From assembly GCA_029964075.1 (NCBI GenBank), contig CM057149.1:24256197-24320196 (forward strand): DNA of 64,000 nucleotides, written 5' to 3'. Every line of letters begins with the position of its first letter. Position 1 is the stretch's first letter. A program made the translations under genes and the position numbers. This DNA comes from Patiria pectinifera. Taxonomy: Eukaryota > Echinodermata > Asteroidea > Valvatida > Asterinidae. Shown piece by piece: positions 22,690 to 34,455 of the stretch. The notes beneath the pieces are model-generated. The model was not told the origin of the DNA, made no database searches, and saw only the letters and a program-made list of their open reading frames with translations.

Positions 22690-23735
22690 TAACATATAAC
22701 GCAACCTTCAAGTATTTCATCTTTTGGCAAATCGCCTATTTGGGAGCATCTTTGTCCAAATGATTGGTGCCTTTCTCCTCTCATGGGCGATGGTGATGCC
22801 TGCTCTTCTCTGCTCCTCGAAGCTGTCAAGGGCCTGACGTGTAAGGGTTCGCCATCCAGCCCGATCCTGTGCATGCTGTTCCATCTCCTTGGGTGGGATG
22901 CCCGCATGAGTGATGTTGGCTTTCACACAGTCTTGCGAGGTCTTCCTCGTTTTCTCCTTCCAAGAGAGAGTTCTCCATAGAACAGCTGCTTTGAAATTCT
23001 GCATTCTTCCATTCGGGTGACATGGCCAGTCCATCGGAACTTGGTTTCAGGATAGTAGCTTCGTTGCCTGTGGTATCTGCCTTATCAAGGATCTCCAGGT
23101 TTGTGACTCGATCTTGCCACAGTACACCAAGGATTGATCTCAGACTGTGCATGTGGAAGCGTTCCAGCATTTTCAGTTGTCTTCTGTATACAGGGTCCAA
23201 GTTTCACATCCATACAGGAGGCTAGTAAGGACGATGGCTTTGTACACCTTCAGTTTTGTGGACAACTTTATGCTGTGTTGGTTCAGAACACGTGTTCGCA
23301 GGTGACCGAGGGCTCTGCTGCCCATGCAGATTCTGGTGTTGATTTCTTTGTCAGAAGAGCCATCATTAGAGATGACACTGCCCAGATACTTGAAGCTTTC
23401 CACTGTCTTGAGCTCAATGGAAATTGACGGCTGGGGGACCGCAGCTACAGCAGGTTGGTAAAGTATCTCTGTCTTACCAAGGCTGATGGCGAGCCCTAAA
23501 AGACCGGAGGCTTCTGCAAACTTGTCAAAGATCCGCTGGAGGTCAGATTCCTTGTGTGCCACCAGCGCGCAGTCATCAGCAAAGAGCGCCTCAAGGATGA
23601 TCCTCTTGGTTGTCTTTGTCGCGCCGAAGGTCAAAATGTGATCCATCAGCCTGTACTTTAGGTACACTCCCAGCTCGAGGTCGCGGACAACATGATTGAG
23701 CTTACAGGTGAAGAAGAGGTTGAAGAGACAAGTCT
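22690..23735 (-). mobile_element. 5'-truncated LINE (non-LTR retrotransposon) remnant
   Basis: - strand sequence encodes the end of a LINE reverse transcriptase. 23173-23735 holds LFNLFFTCKLNHVVRD, the catalytic FADDCALVAH, KTEILYQP and YLGSVISNDGSSDKEI...LYGCETWTL. After a frameshift near 23180 come RQLKMLERFHMHSLRSILG and WQDRVTNLEIL, and after another near 22990-23030 come the FYGELSL-type and IPPKEMEQHAQDRAGWRTL parts. Everything before the RT palm is missing, and the homology ends at about 23735. The clade is not assigned; it resembles the LINEs annotated as craniofacial-development-protein-like ORFs in animal genomes. Not coding now. Confidence 0.85.
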
Positions 23736-23945
23736 ATGTAACTAGAGTCTTATGCAACTCTAAGCATGCGCATGGCATCGTAAAACCTCAATAATAGACA
23801 TTCCCCGTTTTGTTGACTCTCGATACCCTACAAATAAAATGTGATGTTTACACGTCAGCATTATTGAACGGCGTTTCATGCTATATTCTGGGCAATAGCG
23901 GAATAGCGCAAGAGAGGGCGGTGTTCAATGTCTATGGATTAACAT

Positions 23946-24169
23946 TGTCGTCGCGATGGGGGGGGGGGGGGGGGAAATATAATAACAACAACAAAAGGGG
24001 GGAAGGGGGAATAAGAGGCGCAAAGTCATATTGCTGTTAATTTAATGGGTGGGGGATGTCCCTGCATACCCTCGAAAACTGATAAATCGAGAATATGCTG
24101 GAAAGGTACAGGGATCTCGGGGGGGGGGTGCTTTGCCCTACTCTAGAAAAAAATCCTGGCGACGCCCAG
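23946..24169 (+). mobile_element. hAT-like MITE, GGGCGTCGC family, copy 2
   Basis: Left end TGTCGTCGCGATG followed by a G16 tract; right end CTGGCGACGCCCAG. Flanks ATTAACAT and ATTAATAC match at 6 of 8. Shares GAGGCGCAAAGTCAT and AACTGATAAATCGA with copy 1. Confidence 0.65.
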
Positions 24170-24387
24170 ATTAATACTGATGAACAATTTTCAAGGAGGT
24201 GAGGAAACTTGTGTGTTCTTGTTATCATGGAAGGTTGGGATAACGAGTGTCCCGCCACTGTTTCAATCAGGCGGTTTTCACGTCAGACGCGTATTCGGAA
24301 GGTCGCGGAGGCTCGACACGATGCTATACATTTCTGGATTTGTTTATAAATTACAGTAATATTTATCAATGTTATCTATTTATTCAT

Positions 24388-24544
24388 AGAGACCTATGAA
24401 TCCTTTGCAGCTTCAGCGTGTATTATCGGTATTGGTACCATTGCACAACGTTTTACTTCGAAATTTCCTCGGCCAGTCTCAAGTAGCGTCCGGACAAGTG
24501 ATAAATCTCATCTTTGTGGTGTAGGGGATCTCATTGGTCCGGTG
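24388..24544 (+). pseudogene. Exon-3 fragment of an SLC16-like gene (copy B), left part
   Basis: Homology to exon 3 of genes A and C starts abruptly at AGAGACCTATGAATCC, close to gene A, and runs to the end of that exon. Compared with A it has small deletions around 24425-24445 that shift the frame, so the conserved segment after the SACI motif is lost, while the nucleotide match to the GDLIGP-coding part remains. Exons 1-2 are not found nearby. The fragment is interrupted by the Ty3/Gypsy element at 24545; the last bases of the exon reappear after the element at 33685. Confidence 0.8.
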
Positions 24545-25826
24545 TGTAGAACCCCTCTGTAGTACAACCCCTCCAGAGTGAAGTTTTTGTAGAAAGTAAC
24601 ACCCCCATAAAAATTTGGAATTGGCCAAAGACAACACAGAGTGCATGTGAGTGTGCCTAGTCACTTTCACATATTTTGGCAAAGTGACCAGACGTATTCA
24701 CAACAGTGTTCTCTTTTGTCTTTGCCCAATAGGTATGTACAAATGTTTCTTTCTTTTTATATGCATCTCTAGGTTCCTTTATTTCTGTTGTTCACATTTT
24801 CATTTACTTGGAGTATACAATCAATGACTTGAGTTGATCAGTTGGTTGAAGGTAAATTGTTCTTTGAATTTGTCAAGTTTACTCTTTTGCCAAGTTATCT
24901 AGCGATTGACAAGATAGAGATTGACAAGATTGAACTTTGTTTTATGATGCTTAGATATTTTCATTATTGTTTGTATATTCACTTTTTGTAACTTTGGATG
25001 AGATTTAAGATGATATAAGTTTGATTAGTTTTTAGCAACTGAACTTTCAGTTATTCACTTCAGTTATTCATGGAAAGTTTCACTAAGTTTCCTGGATTTG
25101 AGGAAAGTTTGGTGAAAGTTTGTGGAGTTGATAATTTGTATTTCATTTATTTAAGAAACTGGACCATGTATGTTTTTTTGAAACTGTGCTAGTAGATTAT
25201 GACATTGAATGTAAGTTTCACCATGTAGCCAAGGAAACTTCCATTGCAAGCACTGAGTGTATATAGATAAGCTGAAGCATGGCCTTGCCACCTTGTGGAG
25301 GGCGAATACTAATTAGGCTAGCTAGAACAATGACTTGCTTGTGTGTGTAGAATGGAAAGACCACCTGTCACACAGTGTAGGTAGCACTGGAGCAGTAGTA
25401 TGCCCCAGGCCATTGACTTGGCTAGAGTTGAGCCATACAGTGGAAAGTCTGTTGCTATAGCAACAAGGGTGCTGGCCAGCCTGAGTAGTGTGTTTATCTT
25501 TAAGACATGGCAGATAAGAGTTCTGGTAGTTGTGGCCATGAGATTATTAAGTTAAGTTTCCCCTATAGGTTAGATAGTACATGTAGTTGGCCATTAGTTT
25601 TAAAGTGATGTTTCTCCTGAAGTTTGATAGTATTGGCCATACTGATTTAAAGTGTTGTTATTTAGGAAACTGACTTAACCTTTTTCTTGTACATTGTTTG
25701 TTTATTATGATGTTTGAATAAACACCTTTCACATATTTTGGCAAAGTGACCAGACGTATTCACAACAGTGTTCTCTTTTGTCTTTGCCCAATAGAAATAA
25801 CGTTACCACATGACAGCTGGGTAACA
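24545..25826 (+). repeat. 5' LTR of the Ty3/Gypsy element
   Basis: Begins TGTAGAACCCC, ends GGGTAACA. Has AATAAA at 25717-25722. Carries two identical 69-bp direct repeats (24664-24732 and 25726-25794), the first followed by GTATGT and the second by AAATAA. Confidence 0.95.
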
Positions 25827-25830
25827 AATC

Positions 25831-25848
25831 TGGCGATCTTGCCAGGAC
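25831..25848 (+). promoter_or_regulatory. Primer-binding site of the Ty3/Gypsy element
   Basis: Four bases after the LTR: TGGCGATCTTGCCAGGAC. TGG fits the tRNA CCA end. It resembles the tRNA-Arg-type site of mdg1/412-like elements (TGGCGACCGTGACAGGAC, from memory), so tRNA-Arg is a tentative primer. Confidence 0.6.
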
Positions 25849-26025
25849 GTAGTAAATGCATGTGAATGCATTACTGCATGGCAGCTATCCTCGTGAACGT
25901 CCCCGGCAGCAGATAGTGCCCTGGAACGGCAGGAGGCAGTGAGGACGACCGGCTGGCGTTGGGAGTAAAAGGAGACACCTTTGACCTGGTTCAGAGACGC
26001 AGTTGAGGACGGAGCAGACAGGAGC

Positions 26026-27282
26026 ATGGAGGCCCTACTAGCATTGCAGCAAAGTGTAGTCAGTCAGATCGGCTGCCTGCAGGAGGAGCAACTACAGCAG
26101 GTGTGCACGAAGCTGGGTGTTGATGAACACACTGCCAGCCAGGAGAGCGCACGCCTGGCCCTCATCCAGAGGTTGACCCGCCACCTCAACAGCGAGACCA
26201 TGGAAGACATGGAGGACAAAGGTCAAAAGGTCTTCGAAGACCTTCGTGACTTCCTGAAGACCATCACTCCAGGAACGTCAAGCGCCTCCACAGACCCCCC
26301 AGCCACCCCAGAGTCAAGCTCGACATCCACAGCGGAACCGGCCCCCAGCCCCCCTGCCCTACCAGTGAACCAAATGGTTGGCCTACTGAAAAAGGAGTTT
26401 CGAATCAGTGGCCAGGTTGGGGAGCCTGGTCAGAAGGACCGGCTCTCCCACAGTAATCTCATCATGCAGATTGAAAGCGGTTTGCGGAAATCGTACAAGG
26501 AGGTTGAGATTGTAGAGGCTGTCATCCGGTCCATCAGCCCAGGCATGCGCTTGAGGAGCTACCTGGAGAGCAAAGAGGGGCTAACCTTGCCAACCCTTCG
26601 GGAAATCCTTGAAGCGCACTATAGAGAGGGGAACGCCACAGAAATGTACCAAGAACTCTCGTCTGCCTCACAGGGGAGTACGGAGTCAGCACACAACTTC
26701 TTGGTGAGGACCCTCGACCTCCGACAGAAGATTCTGAAGGCGTCAAAGATGGAGTCCACCATCAAGTATGACCCTGGACTGGTGCAGAACATGTTTCTGC
26801 ACTCATTGAATACCGGGCTCCAAAACGACAACATTCGAGGCGAGCTGAAGCCATTGTTCTTTGACCCCAACACCTCAGATGAAGCCCTCTTCCGACAACT
26901 AAAGATCGCGGAAAGACGGGAGATCGTGAGACTGGCAAAACAGAAAAAGGCCAAGACAGCCGTGAAGGTCCAGGAAGTGAGTGCCGTGGAAAAGCAACAG
27001 GTGGACCTGATGAAGCAACTTCAACAAATTCAGGCAGACTTGGCTGCTCTCAAAGTCTCCAACAAGCAAGCAGCTGAGAAGTCCAAGTCCAGTGAAGGTG
27101 GCAGCAGAAACCCTCCATCCCGCGAATGGGGCTGCAGTAGCTGTCGTCAAGCTGGGAAGGGTCCAGAGTGTGACCATTGCTTCGCCTGTGGCAGCTCTGA
27201 GCACTTCAGAAGGGGCTGCAAGCAACGGAGACAGACCAAGCAGTCGGGAAACGGCAGCAGGGCGAGCGGAGGGGATGCGTAA
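26026..27282 (+). CDS. gag: Ty3/Gypsy Gag polyprotein
   Basis: 418 aa from the ATG at 26026; the frame is open slightly further upstream but without ATG. N-terminal coiled-coil-like segment, a Pro/Ser/Thr linker (about residues 85-115), then a capsid-like helical region (about 115-300: [45 protein letters not shown]). A Lys-rich and Gln-rich helix follows. Near the end there is one CCHC knuckle ([14 protein letters not shown], about 385-398) directly preceded by a second Cys cluster, CSSC...CDHC. Packages the element RNA into particles. pol follows in the -1 frame with a slippery heptamer 28 bases before the gag stop. Confidence 0.93.
   Translation: MEALLALQQSVVSQIGCLQEEQLQQVCTKLGVDEHTASQESARLALIQRLTRHLNSETMEDMEDKGQKVFEDLRDFLKTITPGTSSASTDPPATPESSSTSTAEPAPSPPALPVNQMVGLLKKEFRISGQVGEPGQKDRLSHSNLIMQIESGLRKSYKEVEIVEAVIRSISPGMRLRSYLESKEGLTLPTLREILEAHYREGNATEMYQELSSASQGSTESAHNFLVRTLDLRQKILKASKMESTIKYDPGLVQNMFLHSLNTGLQNDNIRGELKPLFFDPNTSDEALFRQLKIAERREIVRLAKQKKAKTAVKVQEVSAVEKQQVDLMKQLQQIQADLAALKVSNKQAAEKSKSSEGGSRNPPSREWGCSSCRQAGKGPECDHCFACGSSEHFRRGCKQRRQTKQSGNGSRASGGDA
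27246..27252 (+). promoter_or_regulatory. Predicted -1 ribosomal frameshift site, GGGAAAC
   Basis: In the gag frame it reads G GGA AAC, a canonical X XXY YYZ heptamer also used at gag-pro junctions of some retroviruses. pol is open in the -1 frame from here through 31952. Five bases later CAGGGC (27258-27263) can pair with GCCCTG (27285-27290), giving a possible stimulatory stem. Confidence 0.7.
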
Positions 27283-30200
27283 CTGCCCTGACCTCACAAC
27301 AATCCCCAACAATTCTTAATGATCAACCCCAACCCCATTCACCTAAACCACCACACCAAACGGATGTGCCAGAGAGCGTGGCCCTCATGGCATTGTCAAC
27401 ACAACTCACCCAGCAGGGCTCCAGGTTAGTCAAGCTAGTCGGCCCAAAGTGCACCATCCGGTGCAACCTAGGAGGAAGAGCAACAAAAGCCCTTTGGGAC
27501 ACTGGCGCCCAGGTTTCTCTTGTGTCTTCTTCATGGGTCAGCCAGAACATGCCTCATGCAGTTGTTCGACCAGTGACCGACCTGCTTGAGACTAACACCC
27601 TGATGGTGACGACTGCCAATAATGCCCAGCTCCCGTATGATGGCTACATTGAAGCAGAATTTCAGCTTCCAACTGGAAACCACCAGTCCTTATTGGTTCC
27701 AGTGTTGGTGACAAGTGACCCCCTCAGTAACCCTATCATCGGCTCCAACGTTCTGGAGGAGTTAGTGCGAGACCCCGAGTATTCAGCCAAATCACTGTTG
27801 GCAGCCATGGAGGACACCTTTCCTGCCACTGGGAAGCAGAACGTGCAAGCTTTAGTGAACCTACTGCAACAGCCAGAATCATCAAAGCTCTGCACGGTGA
27901 AGACAGGCAGGAGAGATGTCACAGTGAAGAAAGGTTCGTGTGCCAGTATTCAATGCCGCGTTCACACCGGAGCACCTGAATATACGACGGTGATGTTCGA
28001 AGCTGATGTAGAACAACAGTGGTCGGAGGGCTTGGAGATAGGTGATGCGGTTGTGACAATCCCTAAAGGCAGCTCTTGTTGTATCAACATCCTTGTCTCT
28101 AACCCTACTGGCCATGATGTCACCATTGGGAGGAGAACCTGCCTTGGCACTCTACAGGCAATCAAATCGATACTCCCCGCAGAAGTCAAGGGTGCTCTAC
28201 AACCTACAACCTCAGCAAAGATGGAAGCAGGCACCGCTGCAAGCGTGTCCAACCTCAACAGTAACAGTACCTGGGACCCTCCCATCAACCTTGAGCATCT
28301 TTCCGAAGAGCAACGGGTCATAGCAGCAAAGATGCTCCGGGAAGAATCTAGAGCATTTGCCCAGAACGAACAAGACATGGGAAGCATCGAGAAACTTCAA
28401 ATGAGCATCACACTCAACGATAATATCCCAGTGCAACGGACCTATCAATCAATACCTCGACCCTTGTACCGTGAAGTAAAAGACTACATCACAGATCTCC
28501 TAAGTAGAGGATGGATCCAGAAGTCTTCTTCAAGCTATTCTTCTCCAGTCGTCTGCGTTAGAAAGAAAGATGGATCCCTGAGACTGTGCGTGGACTACAG
28601 ACAGCTCAATCTAAAGACCATCACTGACAGACAGCCCATCCCACGCATACAAGATATGCTAGATAGCTTAGGAGGCAACCGCTGGTTTTCCACCCTAGAT
28701 CAAGGCAAGGCATATCACCAGGGTTTCATGACAGAGGAAAGCCGTCATCTAACGGCCTTCGTGACTCCCTGGGGTCTTCATGAATGGCTTCGTATACCAT
28801 TTGGGCTCAAGAATGCACCAGCCGTGTATCAGCGATACATGGAGTCCTGCCTTGATGAGATGAACAACGAGATCTGCATGGTTTACCTCGATGACGTTCT
28901 GATTTATAGTACAAGTTTTGAAGACCACGTCGAGAGGGTGAGAAAAGTTCTCCGTCGCATGCAGGAGCATGGTATGAAGTTAAGACCAGCCAAGTGTTCC
29001 CTCTTCCAACCACAAGTAAAGTACCTAGGACGTATAGTTTCAGCGGATGGCCACAGCATGGATCCAAAGGAGACGTCGGCACTTGAGGCCCTGAGGCAGA
29101 AACGACCAACAACCATCACTGAGGTCCAACAAATCCTTGGTCTTCTTGGCTACTACCGACGCTATGTGCCTAACTTCTCCAAACGTGCTAAAGTGTTGTA
29201 CGATCTGCTGAAACAAGGCCAACCTGAGACTCAATGTGCTCCCAAAAACCACCATCAACGCAAGAACCTGAAGGGCAAACAGAGCAGGTCCCACAGACGA
29301 AAGAATGAACTGATAAGATGGGAGACAATCCATCAGGATGCCCTGGAGTCTATCCTCGACTGTTTGCAGCGACCCCCGGTAATGGCTTATCCCAACTTCT
29401 CTCTCCCCTTTGTCCTACACACCGATGCATCCCAAGATGGACTCGGTGCGGTCCTGTATCAGAAACAAGATGGGAAACTACGAGTCATCGGGTATGGTTC
29501 CCGGACGCTAACAGCAGCCGAGAAAAACTACCACATGCATGCCGGGAAGCTCGAGTTTCTTGCCCTCAAATGGGCGGTGACAGAACATTTCCGTGACTAC
29601 CTGTACTACGCCCAACACACCACAGTATACACAGATAATAACCCCTTAACCTATGTCCTCACCACAGCCAAACTGAATGCCACAGGGCATCGTTGGGTTG
29701 CCGAGTTAGCTGACTTCAACTTGGAGATCAAGTACCGACCGGGTAGAGCCAATGGCGATGCAGACACCTTGTCCCGTATCCCACAGAGTGTTGAGCACCT
29801 GGAAAGTGTCCACACCGAGGCGGTATCCCCAGATGTGATGAAGGCAACCGGTCAAGGGATTACGGCTCAGTGTAATGGCCAGACAGCTTGGGCACATGCA
29901 CTCTCCGTCCAAGACTCCACCACAGGAACAGTACAGACACCCATTCAACAGTTCAGTAAGCAGGAAATCAAGTTGGCCCAAGAGGATGACCCTGGCATCA
30001 AAAGGGTACTACACTACAGGACCTTGGGAAGGTTGCCAACACGCAAAGAACGGAAAGGTGAGGCACCGACAGTCATATCACTTCTACACGAGTGGGGAAA
30101 GCTCCAGGTAGACGGTGACGGAATCCTCTGGCGGAAGACTGGTGTGCGCACACAACTCGTCCTACCTCAGAAGTTCAAGCAACTGGTCTACACCGAGCTG

Positions 30201-31952
30201 CATGATCATGCCGGGCACCTTGGGTCAGAAAGAGTAATCCATCTTGCTCGGGAGCGGTTTTACTGGCCTCATATGGCAGCTGAGATCGAACACTACATCA
30301 CAAAAGTGTGCCGATGCATTATCCAGAAGAAGCCAGCCAAACAAACCAGAGCGCCCCTTGTCAACATCACCACAACGCAACCTTTTGAGCTTGTCTCCAT
30401 CGATTATGTCCACCTGGAGCGGAGCAAGGGCGGGTTTGAGTACATCCTGGTGGTGGTGGATCATTTCACCAGATTCGCCCAAGCGTACCCAACTAGGAAC
30501 AAAAGCGGGAAGACAGCAGCGGACATAATCTTCAATGATTTCATCCTGAAGTTCGGTTTCCCTAAGAGACTTCACCACGACCAAGGACGTGAGTTCGAGA
30601 ACCATCTCTTTGCCAGGCTGCAAGAATACTCTGGCATAACGAACTCCCGCACGACACCATACCACCCCCAAGGAAACGGTCAAGTTGAACGCTTCAACAG
30701 GACCTTACTTGGGATGTTGAGGACCCTCCCTGAGACCCAGAAGAGCGACTGGAAGTCTGCGGTTAACAAGATGGTGCACGCTTACAACTGCACAAAACAC
30801 GAGACCACCGAGTACTCGCCGTTTTACCTCTTGTACGGTAGACATCCTCGCCTACCAATCGACCTGGCTTTTGGGTTTGAAAGACCAGAGGGACATGGGG
30901 TCACCAGCCGAGAATATTCCCAACGCTGGCAGAACGAGATGCGAGAAGCCTACAAGGTAGCAGCCCAAAATTCACACCAGACAGGACAGCGCAGCAAGGC
31001 TTACTATGACCGGAGAGCACGGAGTACCATCCTAGCCCCAGGTGACCGAGTTCTTGTTAGGAATTTGGCAAGAGCTGAGGGCCCGTCCAAGCTCCGAGCG
31101 TACTGGGAAGACAGGATCTACCGAGTTGTCACCCAGAAGGGTGAAGACATCCCAGTCTATGAGGTCCAACCCGAGAGTGGTCAGGGCAGGAGCAAGGTAC
31201 TGCACCGGAACTTACTGTTGCCATGCGACTTCATCAGTGGGGACAACAGTCAAGTTGGTACTCATACCTCACCCCAGCAATCTCAGCCTAGACAGCCCAA
31301 AGCTGCTCCCAGACAACTCAACAAAACCCCACCTGTTGAGAGCCAAGCCGTACAACCGCCACCTGCAGAGAGTGAAGATGAAGACGATGATCTACCAGTC
31401 ATCGTAATCCACCCTCAAGCTGTCTCAACAGTCCCCCCAGCGGATGCAGCGCTTTCGGAACACGGTGACTTGCAGTTTCCAGCCACTGATGCAGATGAGG
31501 GTACAGATATGCTTCAGCCCCAGGAAGGAGTAGAAACAACTACACCAGCTGTGCCATCTGCCCAACCTACTACAACGTCAGCCATGACAGAGGTAGGATC
31601 ATCTCCAATGCTGGATAGTACGGAACATCAAGTGAGTGGCGTACCCCAAGAGGCAGGTGATGAGGAGACGCATCGACCTATCCGCAGCAGACACCCTCCA
31701 ACAATGTTAACATACGACAGGCTTGGGACACCATCTAGTCAACCAACCATGCTGAACTCAGTGGCAGTCCCTACTATGGGACCAATGGCTCATCAGTACC
31801 CCCAGCAGCCAGTTGCACAAATTCCGTCACAACAGCAGTTCTTTCATCCATTCTATCCTGGACAACCCTTTTGGCAGCATCCAGTGCAAGAGCCTTACCA
31901 GCCATGGAATCCTTCACCTTACTTGATGGAGCCAGGGCCAGTGAGACCTTAA
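27246..31952 (+). CDS. pol: Ty3/Gypsy Pol polyprotein (protease, RT, RNase H, integrase)
   Basis: Open from the slippery site; GTG at 27366 is a conventional numbering point (1528 codons) and no upstream ATG in this frame precedes it closely, so Gag-Pol fusion by frameshift is likely. Numbered from 27366: aspartic protease DTGA at 45-48; RT from about 365 ([16 protein letters not shown]) with YLDD at 507-510; RNase H with HTDASQDG near 686; integrase with an H-H-C-C zinc region (about 938-980) and catalytic Asp1013, Asp1072 and Glu1108, the last two 35 residues apart. A GDRVLVRN...VYEVQP C-terminal module follows, then about 250 residues rich in Pro, Gln, Ser and Thr with acidic runs. The family usually ends soon after integrase, so this tail is long. 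No stops seen. Confidence 0.95.
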   Translation, partial: GKRQQGERRGCVTALTSQQSPTILNDQPQPHSPKPPHQTDVPESVALMALSTQLTQQGSRLVKLVGPKCTIRCNLGGRATKALWDTGAQVSLVSSSWVSQNMPHAVVRPVTDLLETNTLMVTTANNAQLPYDGYIEAEFQLPTGNHQSLLVPVLVTSDPLSNPIIGSNVLEELVRDPEYSAKSLLAAMEDTFPATGKQNVQALVNLLQQPESSKLCTVKTGRRDVTVKKGSCASIQCRVHTGAPEYTTVMFEADVEQQWSEGLEIGDAVVTIPKGSSCCINILVSNPTGHDVTIGRRTCLGTLQAIKSILPAEVKGALQPTTSAKMEAGTAASVSNLNSNSTWDPPINLEHLSEEQRVIAAKMLREESRAFAQNEQDMGSIEKLQMSITLNDNIPVQRTYQSIPRPLYREVKDYITDLLSRGWIQKSSSSYSSPVVCVRKKDGSLRLCVDYRQLNLKTITDRQPIPRIQDMLDSLGGNRWFSTLDQGKAYHQGFMTEESRHLTAFVTPWGLHEWLRIPFGLKNAPAVYQRYMESCLDEMNNEICMVYLDDVLIYSTSFEDHVERVRKVLRRMQEHGMKLRPAKCSLFQPQVKYLGRIVSADGHSMDPKETSALEALRQKRPTTITEVQQILGLLGYYRRYVPNFSKRAKVLYDLLKQGQPETQCAPKNHHQRKNLKGKQSRSHRRKNELIRWETIHQDALESILDCLQRPPVMAYPNFSLPFVLHTDASQDGLGAVLYQKQDGKLRVIGYGSRTLTAAEKNYHMHAGKLEFLALKWAVTEHFRDYLYYAQHTTVYTDNNPLTYVLTTAKLNATGHRWVAELADFNLEIKYRPGRANGDADTLSRIPQSVEHLESVHTEAVSPDVMKATGQGITAQCNGQTAWAHALSVQDSTTGTVQTPIQQFSKQEIKLAQEDDPGIKRVLHYRTLGRLPTRKERKGEAPTVISLLHEWGKLQVDGDGILWRKTGVRTQLVLPQKFKQLVYTELHDHAGHLGSERVIHLARERFYWPHMAAEIEHYITKVCRCIIQKKPAKQTRAPLVNITTTQPFELVSIDYVHLERSKGGFEYILVVVDHFTRFAQAYPTRNKSGKTAADIIFNDFILKFGFPKRLHHDQGREFENHLFARLQEYSGITNSRTTPYHPQGNGQVERFNRTLLGMLRTLPETQKSDWKSAVNKMVHAYNCTKHETTEYSPFYLLYGRHPRLPIDLAFGFERPEGHGVTSREYSQRWQNEMREAYKVAAQNSHQTGQRSKAYYDRRARSTILAPGDRVLVRNLARAEGPSKLRAYWEDRIYRVVTQKGEDIPVYEVQPESGQGRSKVLHRNLLLPCDFISGDNSQVGTHTSPQQSQPRQPKAAPRQLNKTPPVESQAVQPPPAESEDEDDDLPVIVIHPQAVSTVPPADAALSEHGDLQFPATDADEGTDMLQPQEGVETTTPAVPSAQPTTTSAMTEVGSSPMLDSTEHQVSGVPQEAGDEETHRPIRSRHPPTMLTYDRLGTPSSQPTMLNSVAVPTMGPMAHQYPQQPVAQIPSQQQFFHPFYPGQPFWQHPVQEPYQPWNPSPYLMEPGPVRP

Positions 31953-32391
31953 GCTGTAGTATAGCAACCATCAATGCGGAGACATGGTGTGGCAAGACAG
32001 ATGACGAGAGACAGTAATCGTGTTGCACAATGAGCGGAAGGAGAGTCAGCAAGGACCAGGAGTACTCTCTTCAGAAGATGAGCGTGCACATGTTACCAGT
32101 TTCGCACTACAACCCAACAATGTTGAGATACCTGTCCATTCACCTGATTGGTCTGTGAGACCTAGGACGAGATATCCATGGAGATTGGATCCCCTCCACT
32201 GGATCTCATCCCGGCACCAGAGGAGCTACTGGGAAAACTCATCTGGACGGCAGGACGTTCCTGCGCGAATGGACTGTAATTTCCCATGACTGTAGTGCGC
32301 TGTCCACCATGATACTGTTCGGAAACAGGATTCTCCAAAGAACTGTATATAGACCAATGTTGGACCGATAAAATGTCGTGACGACATTTTT

Positions 32392-32400
32392 GGAGGGGAG
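32392..32400 (+). other. Polypurine tract of the Ty3/Gypsy element
   Basis: GGAGGGGAG lies four bases before the 3' LTR, after a T-run. This is the expected place for the plus-strand primer. The 31953-32391 interval before it has no open frame I recognise. Confidence 0.75.
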
Positions 32401-32403
32401 TGT

Positions 32404-33684
32404 TGTAGAACCCCTCTGTAGTACAACCCCTCCAGAGTGAAGTTTTTGTAGAAAGTAACACCCCCATAAAAATTTGGAATTGGCCAAAGACAACACAGAG
32501 TGCATGTGAGTGTGCCTAGTCACTTTCACATATTTTGGCAAAGTGACCAGACGTATTCACAACAGTGTTCTCTTTTGTCTTTGCCCAATAGGTATGTACA
32601 AATGTTTCTTTCTTTTTATATGCATCTCTAGGTTCCTTTATTTCTGTTGTTCACATTTTCATTTACTTGGAGTATACAATCAATGACTTGAGTTGATCAG
32701 TTGGTTGAAGGTAAATTGTTCTTTGAATTTGTCAAGTTTACTCTTTTGCCAAGTTATCTAGCGATTGACAAGATAGAGATTGACAAGATTGAACTTTGTT
32801 TTATGATGCTTAGATATTTTCATTATTGTTTGTATATTCACTTTTTGTAACTTTGGATGAGATTTAAGATGATATAAGTTTGATTAGTTTTTAGCAACTG
32901 AACTTTCAGTTATTCACTTCAGTTATTCATGGAAAGTTTCACTAAGTTTCCTGGATTTGAGGAAAGTTTGGTGAAAGTTTGTGGAGTTGATAATTTGTAT
33001 TTCATTTATTTAAGAAACTGGACCATGTATGTTTTTTTGAAACTGTGCTAGTAGATTATGACATTGAATGTAAGTTTCACCATGTAGCCAAGGAAACTTC
33101 CATTGCAAGCACTGAGTGTATATAGATAAGCTGAAGCATGGCCTTGCCACCTTGTGGAGGGCGAATACTAATTAGGCTAGCTAGAACAATGACTTGCTTG
33201 TGTGTGTAGAATGGAAAGACCACCTGTCACACAGTGTAGGTAGCACTGGAGCAGTAGTATGCCCCAGGCCATTGACTTGGCTAGAGTTGAGCCATACAGT
33301 GGAAAGTCTGTTGCTATAGCAACAAGGGTGCTGGCCAGCCTGAGTAGTGTGTTTATCTTTAAGACATGGCAGATAAGAGTTCTGGTAGTTGTGGCCATGA
33401 GATTATTAAGTTAAGTTCCCCTATAGGTTAGATAGTACATGTAGTTGGCCATTAGTTTTAAAGTGATGTTTCTCCTGAAGTTTGATAGTATTGGCCATAC
33501 TGATTTAAAGTGTTGTTATTTAGGAAACTGACTTAACCTTTTTCTTGTACATTGTTTGTTTATTATGATGTTTGAATAAACACCTTTCACATATTTTGGC
33601 AAAGTGACCAGACGTATTCACAACAGTGTTCTCTTTTGTCTTTGCCCAATAGAAATAACGTTACCACATGACAGCTGGGTAACA
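32404..33684 (+). repeat. 3' LTR of the Ty3/Gypsy element
   Basis: Same as the 5' LTR apart from one deleted T; also keeps both 69-bp repeats. The boundary is shared with the TSD at 33685-33688. Confidence 0.95.
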
Positions 33685-33693
33685 GGTGGTTGC
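33685..33693 (+). pseudogene. End of exon 3 of SLC16-like pseudogene B, beyond the Gypsy insertion
   Basis: The first bases after the right LTR (GGTG, the target duplication, then GTTGCA) followed by TGTAAG complete the exon end and splice donor seen in genes A (GTTGCAG/GTAAG) and C. The last exon base is T instead of G. No matching exon 4 follows nearby; the fragment at 54096-54959 could be its displaced last exon, but this is not shown. Confidence 0.65.
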
Positions 33694-33938
33694 ATGTAAG
33701 ACGTGTCCATAAATCTTGACTTCGCCTCCATGGGTTTTGGGGTCATCCCAGCCAACTCCCTGACTTTGGTTATGATTTTCAAAGAGGTTGTGCTTGGGCT
33801 TTTCGGAAAACTGACACCCTTGTTCACATGTAGCCGCATAGACGTGTCTCCACAAAAATTGTGGCGCTTGGGAGAAGAGTGTAATGGAGTCGTCTTAGTT
33901 TGATGATAACTTGACATAATCACATGACAGTGGTTCTA

Positions 33939-34455
33939 CACGGTGGTGCAAAAAGAAGGAAGCCCACTTTGGACAGCAATTTTCACCTACTTGTTGAGTG
34001 TATTTCAAAAATTCAATTTAATGGTATTAAAATATTTATTTTTGAACATAAGTGACAAAAAAATGAATAGAAATTCATATTTTACCTCCGAGATATGGTA
34101 GTTATGGGCCAAACCTGTTTGTCCATGGACGGCTTTATTCCATGCGCTTGACTGACTCCAGAGATTGATTTGAAGACAAAAAACACACAACACTAGACTT
34201 ACACATGGCCAACAATGATTTCGGTGTGTACTGTATTCAAATTAGCATAATAACACTGAAAAGATATATCTAAAAAATCGAAAGAATAGTGCACCATTCT
34301 TGCGATATTTTAAAATGTTTTTTTTTCACCACGTATGGTTCACGAGCTATTACATTTAATGTACTTTACTACAGTATTTAAAAAAAGTTCAAGTTAAGTA
34401 AATAGGTTAACATTCCTGTCAAAAGCGGGTTTTGTTCTTTTTGCACCACCCTGTG
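33939..34455. mobile_element. Mariner-like MITE, GGTGGTGCAAAAAGAA ends
   Basis: Left CACGGTGGTGCAAAAAGAA and right TTCTTTTTGCACCACCCTG are inverted for about 40 bp including CCCACTTT / GCGGGTTTT. TA flanks both ends (33937-33938, 34456-34457). 517 bp, no transposase frame. Confidence 0.75.

Larger units (their letters stand above)
24545..33684 (+). mobile_element. Ty3/Gypsy LTR retrotransposon, full length and apparently intact
   Basis: 9.14-kb element. LTRs 24545-25826 (1282 bp) and 32404-33684 (1281 bp), TG...CA, with the 4-bp target duplication GGTG at 24541-24544 and 33685-33688. The only LTR difference I see is one T in a TTTCCCC run (25558 region against 33416 region). gag and pol are both open, with protease-RT-RNase H-integrase order. 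The insertion site is inside exon 3 of an SLC16-like pseudogene. Near-identical LTRs and open frames suggest a very recent, possibly still mobile copy. Confidence 0.96.

Noticed and set aside
25318..25539. 73-codon ORF repeated at 33177-33398
   Set aside because: Both lie in the two Gypsy LTRs; identical by LTR identity, not a host gene.
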